Positions 46,375-56,517 of a stretch of 64,000 bases of DNA are shown here, in pieces. Made by a program: the position numbers and the translations under genes. The DNA comes from Macrotrachela quadricornifera (taxonomy: Eukaryota; Rotifera; Eurotatoria; Philodinida; Philodinidae), in assembly GCA_022393335.1 (NCBI GenBank), contig JAJEKB010000498.1, positions 216,873-280,872 of the forward strand, read 5' to 3'. Below the pieces are notes generated by a model that was given only the letters and a program-made list of their open reading frames with translations, searched no databases and had not been told where the DNA came from. Each line of letters begins with the position of its first letter. Positions within the stretch are counted from its first letter, which is position 1.

Positions 46375-47928
46375 TTATTCCGACTGAGTCACTGGTGGAC
46401 CAGTGAAATGTTTTCTACCCCAGACAATATAATACAGAACGCTGATTGTAGCAAAAAAAACAAATAACACGCTCGCGTAGTTCATACTGGAAGACGTGAC
46501 AGGTATGGGTGTAGGCATCGTAAATAGGATGATGGCCAGTAGAATCCAGAGAATTGTAATAATATTGATTATGTAGCCAAATTTGCCGAGATGAAAAGGA
46601 GCATTCTTGACTGCATGCCGACGCCGAAAGAGAAGTATAACAATAGGTAAGGCGTACGAAGCAGAAAGACATATTGTAGCAACGCCGGTAAATGCATTGA
46701 ACGCAGCTGATGAACCTAGATAAATGAGTCCAAGAAGACCTGCGATCAATGTTGAAAGTAATAAACTGTAGAGTGGAACATTGTAGCGTTTGTTTATTTT
46801 TGACCAGATTTTTGAACCTGGTACTGCATTATCTCGACTAAATGCATAAAGATTTCGAGAAGCGACGGTCAATGAACCTATTCCACCAAAAAGCTGCATG
46901 CCAAGGATAAGACACAACAGACCAAATCCACCACCAGCAGAACCTGTTGCTGTCATAAATAAATAACCAATTGGTTGTCCAGTTGGTGCAGCGAGTAGTT
47001 TATCAATATCAGGCATAACGAAAAGAATAGGGATGAGATAAATAATACCGGTAATTCCAGCAACGACAACAGAAAGTACCATTGCTTTGGGTACTTCTCG
47101 TTCTGGATTTTGAACTTCTTCGCACATAGCTGCTACCATACCATAACCAGTATAAGTAAACGCAGATTGAAGTAATCCAACAAAAAAAGCCCATCCTACC
47201 GGCCAACCTGCTCTCGTTGCGTCATACTCGGTGAAAACATATCTCGCACTTCTTTTATTCTTTGCCATTGTTAATACAGTAACGAGTATTATTAAGACAG
47301 ATGCAACTGTCCAATAAATACAAATCTTATTAATTAAATCTAAATATTTCGCACCGAAAATATTTATCAATAAAGCTACAAGTATTAATAAATAATATAC
47401 TAAAACAACATGCCAAGCAGCTGGAACATATGTTTCGTTCCACAATCCGACAGCAGATAATACCAGTTGTCCTCCACCGAAATAGACTGATGTTGTCAAT
47501 GTCCAATTTCCAACAAGATCTAACCATCCTGTTATCCAAGAAGTAATAGATGACCATTTCTTGTTTGTTAACATGGCAGACCAATAATAAACACCTCCAG
47601 ATGTTGGATACACCGAACAAATCTCTGCCAGACTTGAAGCAATACATATTGAAATAATAGTTAGTAATATCCAACCATAAAATATAGTTACTGGACCACC
47701 GTTGATCAAACCAATAGAAAGAGTTGCAGATTCACCGATAGGTACACCCATTATTGCAAACGAAAGTCCAAGTATAGAAAAGAAGGATAACGAACGTGGC
47801 AATTCAGGTTTATAACCCATCGCAGCAAGTTTAACGTCGACTTCTTCCTTCTGAGGATCTATTGTTGTCTTAGTACATGAATTTACATTGACGTGTAAAT
47901 CGAATGATTCTTCAATCGTAGCCAACAT
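46375..47928 (-). CDS. APC-superfamily permease, fungal GABA/choline-permease type
   Basis: Intronless gene of 517 aa with about 12 membrane segments. The N-terminal signature MGYKPELPRSLSFFSILGLS, then GESATLSIGLINGGPVTIFYG, then SVYPTSGGVYYWSAML matches the amino-acid/choline permease branch of the APC superfamily known mainly from fungi and bacteria. Later FTYTGYGMVAAMCEEVQNPE followed by REVPKAMVLS is the conserved TM6-to-TM7 region (E-x-x-x-P-x-R-x-x-P-K). The GG-S-P pattern in TM1 suits a LeuT-fold binding site. It should move a small cationic or neutral amine across the plasma membrane; the substrate is unknown. The lack of introns and a somewhat higher GC than its flanks fit horizontal acquisition, a known habit of bdelloids, but phylogeny is needed. 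Confidence 0.9.
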   Translation of the reverse strand: MLATIEESFDLHVNVNSCTKTTIDPQKEEVDVKLAAMGYKPELPRSLSFFSILGLSFAIMGVPIGESATLSIGLINGGPVTIFYGWILLTIISICIASSLAEICSVYPTSGGVYYWSAMLTNKKWSSITSWITGWLDLVGNWTLTTSVYFGGGQLVLSAVGLWNETYVPAAWHVVLVYYLLILVALLINIFGAKYLDLINKICIYWTVASVLIILVTVLTMAKNKRSARYVFTEYDATRAGWPVGWAFFVGLLQSAFTYTGYGMVAAMCEEVQNPEREVPKAMVLSVVVAGITGIIYLIPILFVMPDIDKLLAAPTGQPIGYLFMTATGSAGGGFGLLCLILGMQLFGGIGSLTVASRNLYAFSRDNAVPGSKIWSKINKRYNVPLYSLLLSTLIAGLLGLIYLGSSAAFNAFTGVATICLSASYALPIVILLFRRRHAVKNAPFHLGKFGYIINIITILWILLAIILFTMPTPIPVTSSSMNYASVLFVFFATISVLYYIVWGRKHFTGPPVTQSE

Positions 47929-48887
47929 TAAAATTATCTTTCAATCTACAAAGAAAAAAACTGAGCTTTTCCTACCAACTGATTATCTACAATAATCACA
48001 CAACAATTTTAAAGTAAAATACCAATAAAATAAGAAGACTGACATATACAAATAAGCTTTCTATATTCGATCTCTGTTCTAACACTTTTATTAAGTAGAA
48101 GGAAAAGAACAGAAATGACCTTCATCAACGACATCATCACATTTTTTATGCTACTATTGATGAAGATCAATTACTGTTTCTTCTTTTATTTCTGCTTCAT
48201 AAAAATTCAAAGGTGTGATAAACTATTTTCACACAATAAAACCATTTTAAAAGTCAATATGCTTTCGTCTCAATCGTTTTCATACCTTTTTACTATTATA
48301 TAAATGTTATCAACATGCACACATTCATTTCTTTCCATATATATATATATATATATATTCAACATCAAGATTTTGATAAATTTAGTATTATTTTTGTTTT
48401 GTTGACATTGGGATTGAAATGAAATCATTGACAAAATTAATATGCTCATATAATTATGAAATATTCTTCAATCGATCTTTGATAAGAGTATCTGATTGAC
48501 GTATCATATGCATGAAAACACTTATTTCATGATAAATAGACTTTTTCCTATACTAATAATTTGTTTTCTTATGATTCTCCGTTCATTATAGCGTTTGATT
48601 GAAAGGGAAAATGGTAAAACTGACTGTTGCAGATGTCGTTATTAGCTTTCCAACATTCACAACTTTTGGTCATGTAGGTGTATTTTATCAATTGGTGGGT
48701 ACATTTAAATACATGAATGATGGATGTTAGTTTGTTTAAGATACATGAGTGACTGCATCTCTCTATATTCAAATAAATTGATGATACTGTAGAGGTAATA
48801 TTACTTTGATGATGTCTATGAGTCAGACTATAAAATAAATGGAATAAAGAATGAATCACATAGAGTATTACCTCATCGAAAGAAACA
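47929..48887. other. Intergenic, TA microsatellite
   Basis: AT-rich. A (TA)n run lies at about 48338-48358. No supported gene. Confidence 0.45.
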
Positions 48888-48985
48888 ATGAAATTTGTAG
48901 ATGAAGTTGAGTCATTGCACTTTCGACAACGACTAATAACATCAGCAGCAGGACCTAAATATTCTCTTCGAAGAGCAATTCGCAA
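48888..48985 (+). other. Possible orphan 5' exon
   Basis: ATG at 48888 opens 33 codons (MKFVDEVESLHFRQRL to KYSLRRAIRK) that end exactly at a consensus donor, AA/GTAAGT. Splicing straight to sulfotransferase exon 2 at 49416 would break the frame (phase 2 against phase 1). It either needs an unseen middle exon, belongs to another gene, or is chance. Confidence 0.25.
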
Positions 48986-49335
48986 GTAAGTCTTTTCTGT
49001 TTTTATTATTTTTTTTTTTGGTATGAGGTGTATATGGAAGAGAACGGAATCGTAAGGATATGTAAAGTCATTGCCTTTTTTGTGTCAATAGTCATATAAT
49101 GGATGATCTAAGAAGGTATCAGTGATAGATGTTTTGATTATTTTCGACTTAGATCCATCTATTATAAAATCTGTAGATTATTCGTTACTGGTGAATGTGA
49201 GTAGATTTAATAGTATTTGTGGAGTATTTATCACACTTAAAAGTCATTAACTATTTTTCTCTATTTTAATTTAAGATTTAAACAGTTTACACAGTTTGCT
49301 GTTTGGTAGCAGTGTGTTTACCTTCTCACTGATAA

Positions 49336-50494
49336 ATGGGATCGAGACAAACATTAAGTTAGTAGAATTATTGAAAACCATGTTGCTAATCAATATTTTG
49401 TCTTAATTTGTTTAGACTCGAATACAAAAGAGAAAAGAGAAATATTCGATGATATCGAAGGCATATGTTGGGCACCAAATTGGAGTTCACATAATCTTTA
49501 TTTTGCTCTGTCATATGAAGCTAGATCAGATGATCTGTTCATTGTTGCTTATCCAAGAAGTGGAACAACATGGATGCAAAACATAGTGTACAATCTTCAA
49601 ACGGGTGGACAACCTTTTGATGCCAACATAGATCATTTTTTCAAACAAAATCCACATTTAGAAATAGATGGACAGGAGAGTATTGAAATGATGCAACGAC
49701 CAGGTGCAATTAAAACTCATTTACCATTCCACCGAGTTCCCAATAATTTACAAGCTAAATACATTTGTGTCATACGAAATCCGAAAGATGTTTGCATATC
49801 TTATTATATATTCTACAATATGTGGCCTGATGTGCCGAAACTTAAATTTGATCAATTCTTCGAATATTTTATGGAAGGATATTTACCTTTTGGCGATTAT
49901 TTTCAAGCACTTCGATCGGCGTGGGAACGTCGTCACGATAGCAATGTTCTTCTTATTTCCTACGAAGAGATGCGTAGCGATTTTCAATCCATTATACATA
50001 AGGTTAGTTTACAAAGAAATTCAATCATTTTCGAAAATGCAATATCTAAAATAACTTCTAATCTTTGAAATAAATTCACATTTTTATTACAAGTCACACT
50101 CAGATAAAAATACGATTAAAGATTTTCATATATTTAGATTGCTGCCTTCATTAATGTGACGTTAGATGATGAATTACTTAAAAAAGTAATGAAACATGCG
50201 TCATTCGAATACATGAAAGATAAATTTGATAATGAGCGACGACAATTCGAAGCGAAATTCATCGAAACTATTGAAAATAAAACAATAGCTGATCGACGTC
50301 GAGAGATATTTATGGCTGAATCAGACTTAAGAACCATACGCAAAGGAGAAATTAACGATTGGAAATCGTTTATGACTGATGAACAAAATCAACGAATATA
50401 TCAACGTTTTTTGGAAGTATCTCAAGGATGCGATCAATTGAAGAATTATTGGGCAAATTGGAATGTTTTCTCATTTGAAACATCAATGTCTTAA
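49336..50494 (+). CDS. Cytosolic-type sulfotransferase (SULT family)
   Basis: Three exons, 49336-49357, 49416-50002 and 50138-50494, with introns of 58 and 135 nt, give 321 aa. A stop directly precedes the ATG in frame, so exon 1 encodes just MGSRQTL. The PAPS 5'-phosphosulfate loop is YPRSGTTW (53-60). The catalytic base is His109 in IKTHLPFH. The 3'-phosphate site is VIRNPKDVCISYY (Arg128, Ser136). The C-terminal PAPS motif is RKGEINDWKSFM, with Glu-Ile-Asn where vertebrate SULTs usually have Gly-Gly. These residues predict an active enzyme that moves sulfate from PAPS to a hydroxyl or amine on a small acceptor in the cytosol. The acceptor is unknown. It faces the deiodinase gene tail to tail; vertebrate SULT1 members act on thyroid hormones, but the adjacency here proves nothing. 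Confidence 0.9.
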
Positions 50495-50909
50495 AATAAG
50501 AAAGAAAAAAAATAGACATTCTCAAAGAAGTATTCTTTCTTTTTGCATCTATCATCAATATGACTAACGAATGTTTTACTTTTGTCAATCAAATTTTGTC
50601 CGATCAACTATAATAGTATTTCTCTACAAGACAGAAATAAAACAGATATGATTTTTTTTCAGAACCAATGCCAATTCTATCACCGAGATACTAAAAGCAG
50701 AAAAGTAAATAAGATACATCACACCATATCGATTTCATTTGAGATACACCTCAATCTTTATAAAATTTGTATGTAGAGGGATAAAGGAAAAATGATAATT
50801 ATATTTGTAGATATTAAAAAAATATTTTATTTCTCGACTGTCTTTTGATTGATCTCATCCACCGACTCATATAATTATGCGCTAAATTCCTTTGAGAAGA
50901 CAACATATT
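50495..50909. other. Convergent 3' region between sulfotransferase and deiodinase
   Basis: AT-rich shared downstream region of two convergent genes. No coding frame is supported. The SECIS candidate lies just to the right. Confidence 0.5.
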
Positions 50910-50912
50910 TTC

Positions 50913-50961
50913 ATCAGACTGTGAACATTCACATAATGTGGTTTTATCGCACAGTCATCAT
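50913..50961 (-). promoter_or_regulatory. SECIS element (selenocysteine insertion hairpin)
   Basis: On the minus strand, 82 nt after the deiodinase stop, the order is ATGA (50961-50958), stem GACTGTG (50956-50950), an unpaired AAAA (50945-50942), and an apical mini-stem (CACAT pairing with ATGTG). The strand then returns through CACAGTC (50923-50917), which pairs with the first stem, followed by TGAT (50916-50913). This is the ATGA/AA/TGA core of a eukaryotic SECIS, with a type-2-like extra apical helix. It lies in the expected 3' UTR position and would recruit SBP2 to recode the TGA at 51517-51519. Confidence 0.8.
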
Positions 50962-51042
50962 TATTTCATGTTGAATTCCTCTCTTCAGAATTGTTGAATA
51001 GATGAACGAGAAAAAACAAAAGAAATAGATGAGAAAAAATAG

Positions 51043-52410
51043 CTAATGAACATTTGTAGAATGAAGAATGTGACCACGTGATTGATGGAAGTTGTTAATC
51101 CAACTATCAAGTTCATCCATGTTATAAGCATATGTTTCTTTGTTAGGCTCAGCTTTGAAAACCAATTTGCCTTCATCAATGACATAAAATCGAAATGGCC
51201 ATGCACCATAAGTTGCATGAAAGGTATTGTCCATGTTATCAACCAGCATCGGTATTTCACATTTTAAATCTCTTTGACATTGACGAGCATTATTCAATCG
51301 TTCTTCGAGTGTTGTTGGCTGATTCACACAGGAAATGGTTTTACCTACAGGCCACTGGTCACGTGCATGAGCCTCAGCGATGTAAATCAGCAATAATTGC
51401 ATTCCATTGGACGTATGTGAGAGAAATAGCGCGCTATTTATAATGACATATAGAGTAATTTTAGTCACACTTAAAAATACTTACTTCATTCGCTCAACAG
51501 ACGCCCGGAATGGAGGTCAGCTTGTTGAGCCAGCCAACACAACTAATGGTTGACTAGCTGAAATTTGTGAGAAGAGAGTTGTAGGACAACCTTCTAAGGT
51601 GAACAAATCAACATCTCGAGCACATTGTCCTTGATTCACTAATCCTTGAGTCACTTTATTGTGCTTCACTACAAACAAATAAATAAAAGCATACAATTTT
51701 ATGTCCAAAGCCTTCATCGTTCTTATCTTTATTATGAAAATTTGCATATTCTCATTGAATCCGGAAATTTAATCAATCGTATTCGTTGCAAGAATTTTAG
51801 TGATGACTCACCGTAAAAAGCTTCCTTCACTGCAGGCTCATCTGGAAAGCGATGCAAAGCAGTGCGTAATGCATTGACATGCTGATATCCAAATTGTTCC
51901 ACAACGTGTTGCTGAAGGAGATTATGTATGAGACTAAATTTAGCGATATTAATCAGTAAGAAACATAGAATAGGAAATAAATAAAGCTTACGTAAGGGCT
52001 CTCTCATCGGTATGATACAATTCCATCAGTTCTTGAATCGGCTCGGATAATCGAAGATGTGTTTCATAATCGATCATCTCACGTATTGTCTCAATTGGAG
52101 GCAATTCGTCCGACATTTTGATGATGTCAAATCCCATATGGCCAGAAGTAGGAAATAACATTAGACATCTGTATTCCATATCGGCTATTTCCTTTGATCG
52201 ACTGGAACGAGGACGATTGGATTGGCGCTGATTTTTAAACAATCCATTATTAGTATTTTTCACTGGTGGAGATCCATTGGTAGCAATTGCTGCTGTTGTT
52301 GCCTTTACAATTTCATCTTCTAGCTCTTTATTGTCATCTGGTGAACTTTGCTTGAACTTCTTTCTGCTACTATTAGCAGAATTTTTCTTCTTGCTTCCGT
52401 TACTACCCAT
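51043..52410 (-). CDS. DIO: Iodothyronine deiodinase, selenoprotein (in-frame TGA = Sec231)
   Basis: Four exons, 51992-52410, 51812-51933, 51485-51668 and 51043-51433, with introns of 58, 143 and 51 nt, give 371 residues in one frame if TGA at 51517-51519 is read as selenocysteine. The thioredoxin-fold active site is PLVVLAGSTS-Sec-PPFRAS, where known deiodinases have GSCT-Sec-PPF. Family signatures follow: LLIYIAEAHARDQWPVG, then IPMLVDNMDNTFHATYGAWP, then FRFYVIDEGKLVFKAEP, then YNMDELDSWI. A SECIS lies downstream. Deiodinases remove iodine from thyroid-type hormones. Odd points: the protein is about 100 residues longer than vertebrate enzymes. It also starts MGSNGSKKK, a myristoylation-like Ser/Lys-rich head instead of a membrane anchor, followed by an extra helical domain (about 85-190). 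Without Sec the frame would be two halves. Confidence 0.92.
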
Positions 52411-52867
52411 TTTTCATCGTTGTTCTCAAACGCATATGAAGTGAGAATAAGGAAAAATGAAACTTTTTATATGAGAGTATGTTATTGTGCAATACACAGT
52501 AAATATCGACGTAATTAGCAGCTATTTTATCATAAAAGATTTGTGTAGTCATCGCATTACTCATTCTATTAGGAAGTAAGCAATAGCTAAATTTATGTGT
52601 ACATACATATTCGTCATTCCTTCTGATCAAATAACAATATTCCTTATAGATGTCATTCTTTCAGTATATATCTTTTTAACGTAAAACATACATTTTCGTT
52701 CTTTATAATATTCCTCAAAAAAAGTCGGATATTTTAAGACAATGATTTATTTATCAAAATGGATGATGATAGTCACTTAGTGGCAGCATTTTTCTCTCAT
52801 ATCTTTTCTCATGGATACTATAGCAGAATCAATCTATCGGGTGGCGCAGATTAAATGGATCTCTCAG
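52411..52867. other. Intergenic, upstream of the deiodinase
   Basis: AT-rich upstream region. No TATA box as clear as those at 2875 or 27037 was seen, and there is no supported gene. Confidence 0.45.
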
Positions 52868-54252
52868 TAATTTTTATACTTACAGTTTGGCATAAACAAA
52901 AAGGTTCTTTTATAGAAAGATTCCTTGCCAAATTCTCTACAAAACGTACAGATTTTTATTATCTCAAATAGGTTTCATTATTTTGTGACACGCGATGTAA
53001 GCTATATGTGTCAAAAATACAACTTTCAAAGGAGAAGTTCTGATAGAAGTAGCATATCACTTAGTATGGAAAAATGTAACTCAATTGATTTTGTAGAAGG
53101 AATTTTGCTCTACAACATAGTATAGTCCAATTATCAAGTACATTGAAATACTTGGAAACAATTTTTATGTAACATTATATAAGATTCAAAAAAATGATAT
53201 CTTTTGTTTTTAGAGAAAATACTCCTTCCAATGTTCTAATGATATTTATTCATAGTATTTGAGTATATCTGAAAAATCGTCTAGTGGATTTTGTAAGGCA
53301 AATTTTCTCTACAAAACTTACTATCTCATGTATCTCCACAATATTGCTCACCAGAAACAATACCCTAGTGAATGTACTCATCAAGAGAGTACTCAAAACG
53401 TACTCACGCTAGAAAATGCCGCGAGAACTCATGAGTACTTAGCAGATTTGAGTACTCATCGGTCGTACTCACATTAGAGTTTCGAGTATATGAGTACTAC
53501 ATTTTCCTGGTCTCATAACAGTATACCCTAGCTGAGTACTCCGATCTTTCTTTTTTTATATTTGCTTGCATTTAGACCATTCAAGGTCTCGGTGTGCAGC
53601 CCTCCAATGGGGCTTTGCAGACTCTAAAAGAGTCTACTTTTCTGCGATATTATAGTCGTAGAGTGAAACTATTTTGTCAAAATTTCCAACTTCTCGTTCC
53701 TAGAAAATCAGCGCACGATACCCTTTTCGTCCTGACACATTTCGTTCTGTATATTGAGTATTGTCAGAGAAAAAGACGACGAGTACTACAATGAGTACTC
53801 AAGCTTTTGCCTATGAGTAGATTTATAGTGAAATATTTTCTCGAGTACGACTCTGAGTACTCTACCATTTTAAATACTCATGAATTTTCGAGAGTACTCG
53901 CTTGTTTAATCTGAGTACACATGCTTGCAAGTCGTACTCTCTTGATGAGTTCATTCACTAGGGTAGCATTTGATGCTTGTTTAGTATTGCGACTATAACA
54001 TCGTCATTCGTCCATGAAATTCAAAAAGCTTTCTGAATATTTTGCGTCTTTCTTGCTTGACTTCTCATAGAACTCTCTATTAAAACATTCTTGTTTGAAA
54101 GTTGTGTTTTTGGCACATATAGATTACATCGCGTGTCACAAAATAATGAAACCTATTTGAGATAATAAAAATCTGTACGTTTTGTATAGAATTTGACAAG
54201 GAATCTTTCTATAAAAAAACTTTTTGTTTATGCCGAATTATAAGTAAAAAAA
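52868..54252. mobile_element. Foldback element, about 1.38 kb, interrupted by a second element
   Basis: Arms of about 160 bp are inverted. The left holds GGCATAAACAAAAAGG, AAACGTACAGATTTTTATTA and GTGACACGCGATGTAA (52888-53000). The right carries their complements in reverse order (54105-54235). The loop contains an independent 601-bp element at 53363-53963. No coding capacity was found; frames inside it are repeat-derived. Confidence 0.75.
53363..53963. mobile_element. 601-bp MITE, TA-CCCTAGTGAATG termini, GAGTACTC arrays
   Basis: Begins TA/CCCTAGTGAATGTACTCATC and ends with its complement, a 30-bp inverted repeat with one mismatch, flanked by TA on both sides. Between the ends, GAGTACTC, GAGTAC and GTACTC occur more than twenty times, mostly within 200 bp of each terminus. 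It is nested in the loop of the 52868-54252 foldback. Non-autonomous. Confidence 0.8.
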
Positions 54253-54935
54253 TTAGAATTCAAGAAAATCAAAATAAGAGCAGTACAACACAAAGTTTAC
54301 TTAGCATAGGGAGAAAATAATGAATGTAGTATGGAGAGCATTGGTGATACCGATATTGACTCGAGATCGGATCAAAATTGCACGATTCCAATGACGTTAG
54401 GTGAGCCAATATCTGTCCTTATTGAAATATGAGTCTTAGCGAAAATATTTAAGTCACTGGATTTCCTTCCAACCAGATAGTATAATGATGATTGATGTCC
54501 ACAAATTTTGGCATCGCATAAAACATATACGAACAAGAATATTGTAAGAATTTGTTAGTGTTTTGAACACGATTTCTCTTCTTACAAGTGCTGTCTAGTA
54601 TAAAATAAATATCTTGTCTAATAGGCAAAGGAATTTCAAAAACTTGTATATAGCATATTCAAGATGTCTTCAAAAAGTTACATATTACATCCGAGGTAGC
54701 TTTTTAAAATTTATAAAGGGTATATCTAGATGGCATTCAAAAAGTATTCAGGTTTATTCAAAAACCGAAATGATGAAGTAAGTTTGATCTTAGTCAAATA
54801 ATATAAATTTATTTATATTTCTATTATAGGCTGATTCAAAAATTGAAGTCATTGAGTAAGTTTTATTTTATAGAATAATTAGATTTCATTTTTTTTCATA
54901 ATAGGTTGGCTATAGCAGTCAATACACGAAACGTG
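54253..54935. other. Intergenic, no supported gene
   Basis: AT-rich spacer between repeats with no coding frame of note. Confidence 0.45.
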
Positions 54936-55102
54936 TAGTTTAATCATTTAGCTGCTGGCAACGTATAAATAGGTGTAATTACAGGTATTGAACGAATATT
55001 TTATTATCGTATTTAGTGGATAATATGCTGGTGAAATATTCGTTTAATATTTGTAATCACGCCTACTTATACATCGCCGACAGCTAAAGGATTAAATATG
55101 TA
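54936..55102. repeat. Short foldback MITE, 167 bp
   Basis: The left arm TTTAATCATTTAGCTGCTGG (from about 54939) pairs with the complement of the right arm ending near 55100. Pairing continues through ACGTATAAATAGGTGTAATTAC and GAACGAATATTT to the centre near 55020. Arms are about 70 bp with roughly 15% mismatch. Confidence 0.75.
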
Positions 55103-55353
55103 GTCAAGATTCGGCACAAAAAATGTTTAGGAAAAGTTCAGTAAAAAATCTTTTTTTTTCTAGATTGTATGTCCCATCGTCCTCAAACGGTTAAATATAA
55201 AACCAGATAAAGTTGAAAAAATTTATTAGAATTTTTAGGATCATTGTAATCCTCAGCATCAATCACAAGACGAAGAGTTTCGTCTCATCTATTCCAAAAA
55301 TTACATGAATATTCACTTTAATAAAAACCATAACTCTGATTCCAAAAGAATAT

Positions 55354-56517
55354 TCAATTAATGTCTTTGCATCGACATATAGCATTATAACCATGATAAA
55401 GAGAATCATCATTATCATTACTATAAAGAGTATCATCATAAATGGAAGAAAGAGGATCATCAAGAAAAAATTGAGAAATATAATCACGATTGCACGTAGC
55501 ACTATCATGTTTCGTGTAATAATTATTCATATAACACCAGTCAGAACAATTACCACATTTTGTGCAAGCATGACCATTGCAATTGAGTTTCTTTCGATAA
55601 AATGGTTTGATAGTTTGTTTTTGCTCTAAATAAATAAATAAATTTCCTCTTCTTAGAGTAAATTATAGAGAAACAAGCCCATTATTAATTAAAAGACTAT
55701 GTCAGAGTCAAAATATACTAATATATAACTGATAATCGTCCGATTTATCTTATATTTTTGCAGAAATTAACTTGAGAAAGTGAACAACTTAACATCAACG
55801 TGTGTGAAGACATTCTTTATAAAGATCCTGTCGCAACTCTGTTTGATATTGCAAATGGACTTAAAAGGCTCAATAAGTTTCGAATGTAAAACAAATCATA
55901 TGGCTGTGGGTACCTTTACAAGATAAAAACTGTCTGTCAAAGAACTTACCGTTTATTTGTTGTTGGGATTCTTGTTTCCCAGTGTAAATATGGCTATCTT
56001 CGACATAAACGAGACTATCCCATGCAATTTGATTACTGTGTTCTATATGTAACTTAATTTCAGGCGTTTGACTTAATTGTTTTAAATCGTGATTAAGCTG
56101 ATGGACTGTTCGTCCAAGTCGTGCCAAGTCATGCTCCATAAAATCTTTGGATTCTTTTAAGTGAATCAGCTCCTGAGAAAATTTCTCGAGTTGATTTTTT
56201 ATTTCCACTTTCTTCATGTTCAATAATTTGGTGATTTGTTGTCGAGCTTGTTCAGCAGTCTGTTTCACTTTTTCAATGGTGGCTTTCTCCCATTCCTCTA
56301 TTTGTGTAAACAAGGAATTGTTAGAATCTTTATACTCAATTGTCTCGCAGATTTTATTTTGAAGATCGTTGCGTTCTCCAATGAATCCATCTAAATCATG
56401 AGCCATTTTTTCTCGATGATATTGATAGTCTTCCTGACAAAAATATACTTCGCATCCATTACAAAAGTAAGCGCCTGATTCTTTCTGACATTTGGAACAG
56501 CTCTTTGGTGTGGCCAT
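55354..56517 (-). CDS. B-box zinc finger/coiled-coil protein with Cys-rich C-terminus
   Basis: Exon 1 (55950-56517) starts MATPKSCSKCQKESGAYFC and encodes a B-box-type zinc finger: Cys7, Cys10, Cys19, Cys22, Cys27, Asp30, His34 and His40. A long coiled coil follows (about 50-160, with EKVKQTAEQARQQITKLL). The frame runs on past a GTAAGT donor, which I take as the true exon end. Exon 2 (55354-55625) starts after TTTATTTAG in matching phase and adds a Cys-rich module, LNCNGHACTKCGNCSDWCYM, then an Asp/Ser/Tyr-rich tail ending ICRCKDIN. The total is 279 aa. The joining intron is 324 nt, long for this window, so a missed exon or separate gene is possible. Architecture is TRIM-like without a RING; ubiquitin-ligase activity is not expected. 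Confidence 0.7.

Noticed and set aside
46375..50494. Permease, sulfotransferase and deiodinase as a thyroid-hormone gene cluster
   Set aside because: Strands and spacing show no co-regulation, the permease branch is not a known hormone carrier, and animal neighbours are usually unrelated.
51517..51519. TGA as a true stop making the deiodinase a pseudogene
   Set aside because: It falls at the family selenocysteine position, the frame stays open and conserved afterwards, introns keep phase, and a SECIS-like hairpin follows.
53259..53794. Open frames in the GAGTACTC region as genes
   Set aside because: They run through transposon termini and repeat arrays and have no domain.
55263..55629. Hydrophobic frames on both strands near 55.4 kb
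   Set aside because: They are out-of-frame readings of the Cys/Asp-rich exon 2 of the B-box gene.
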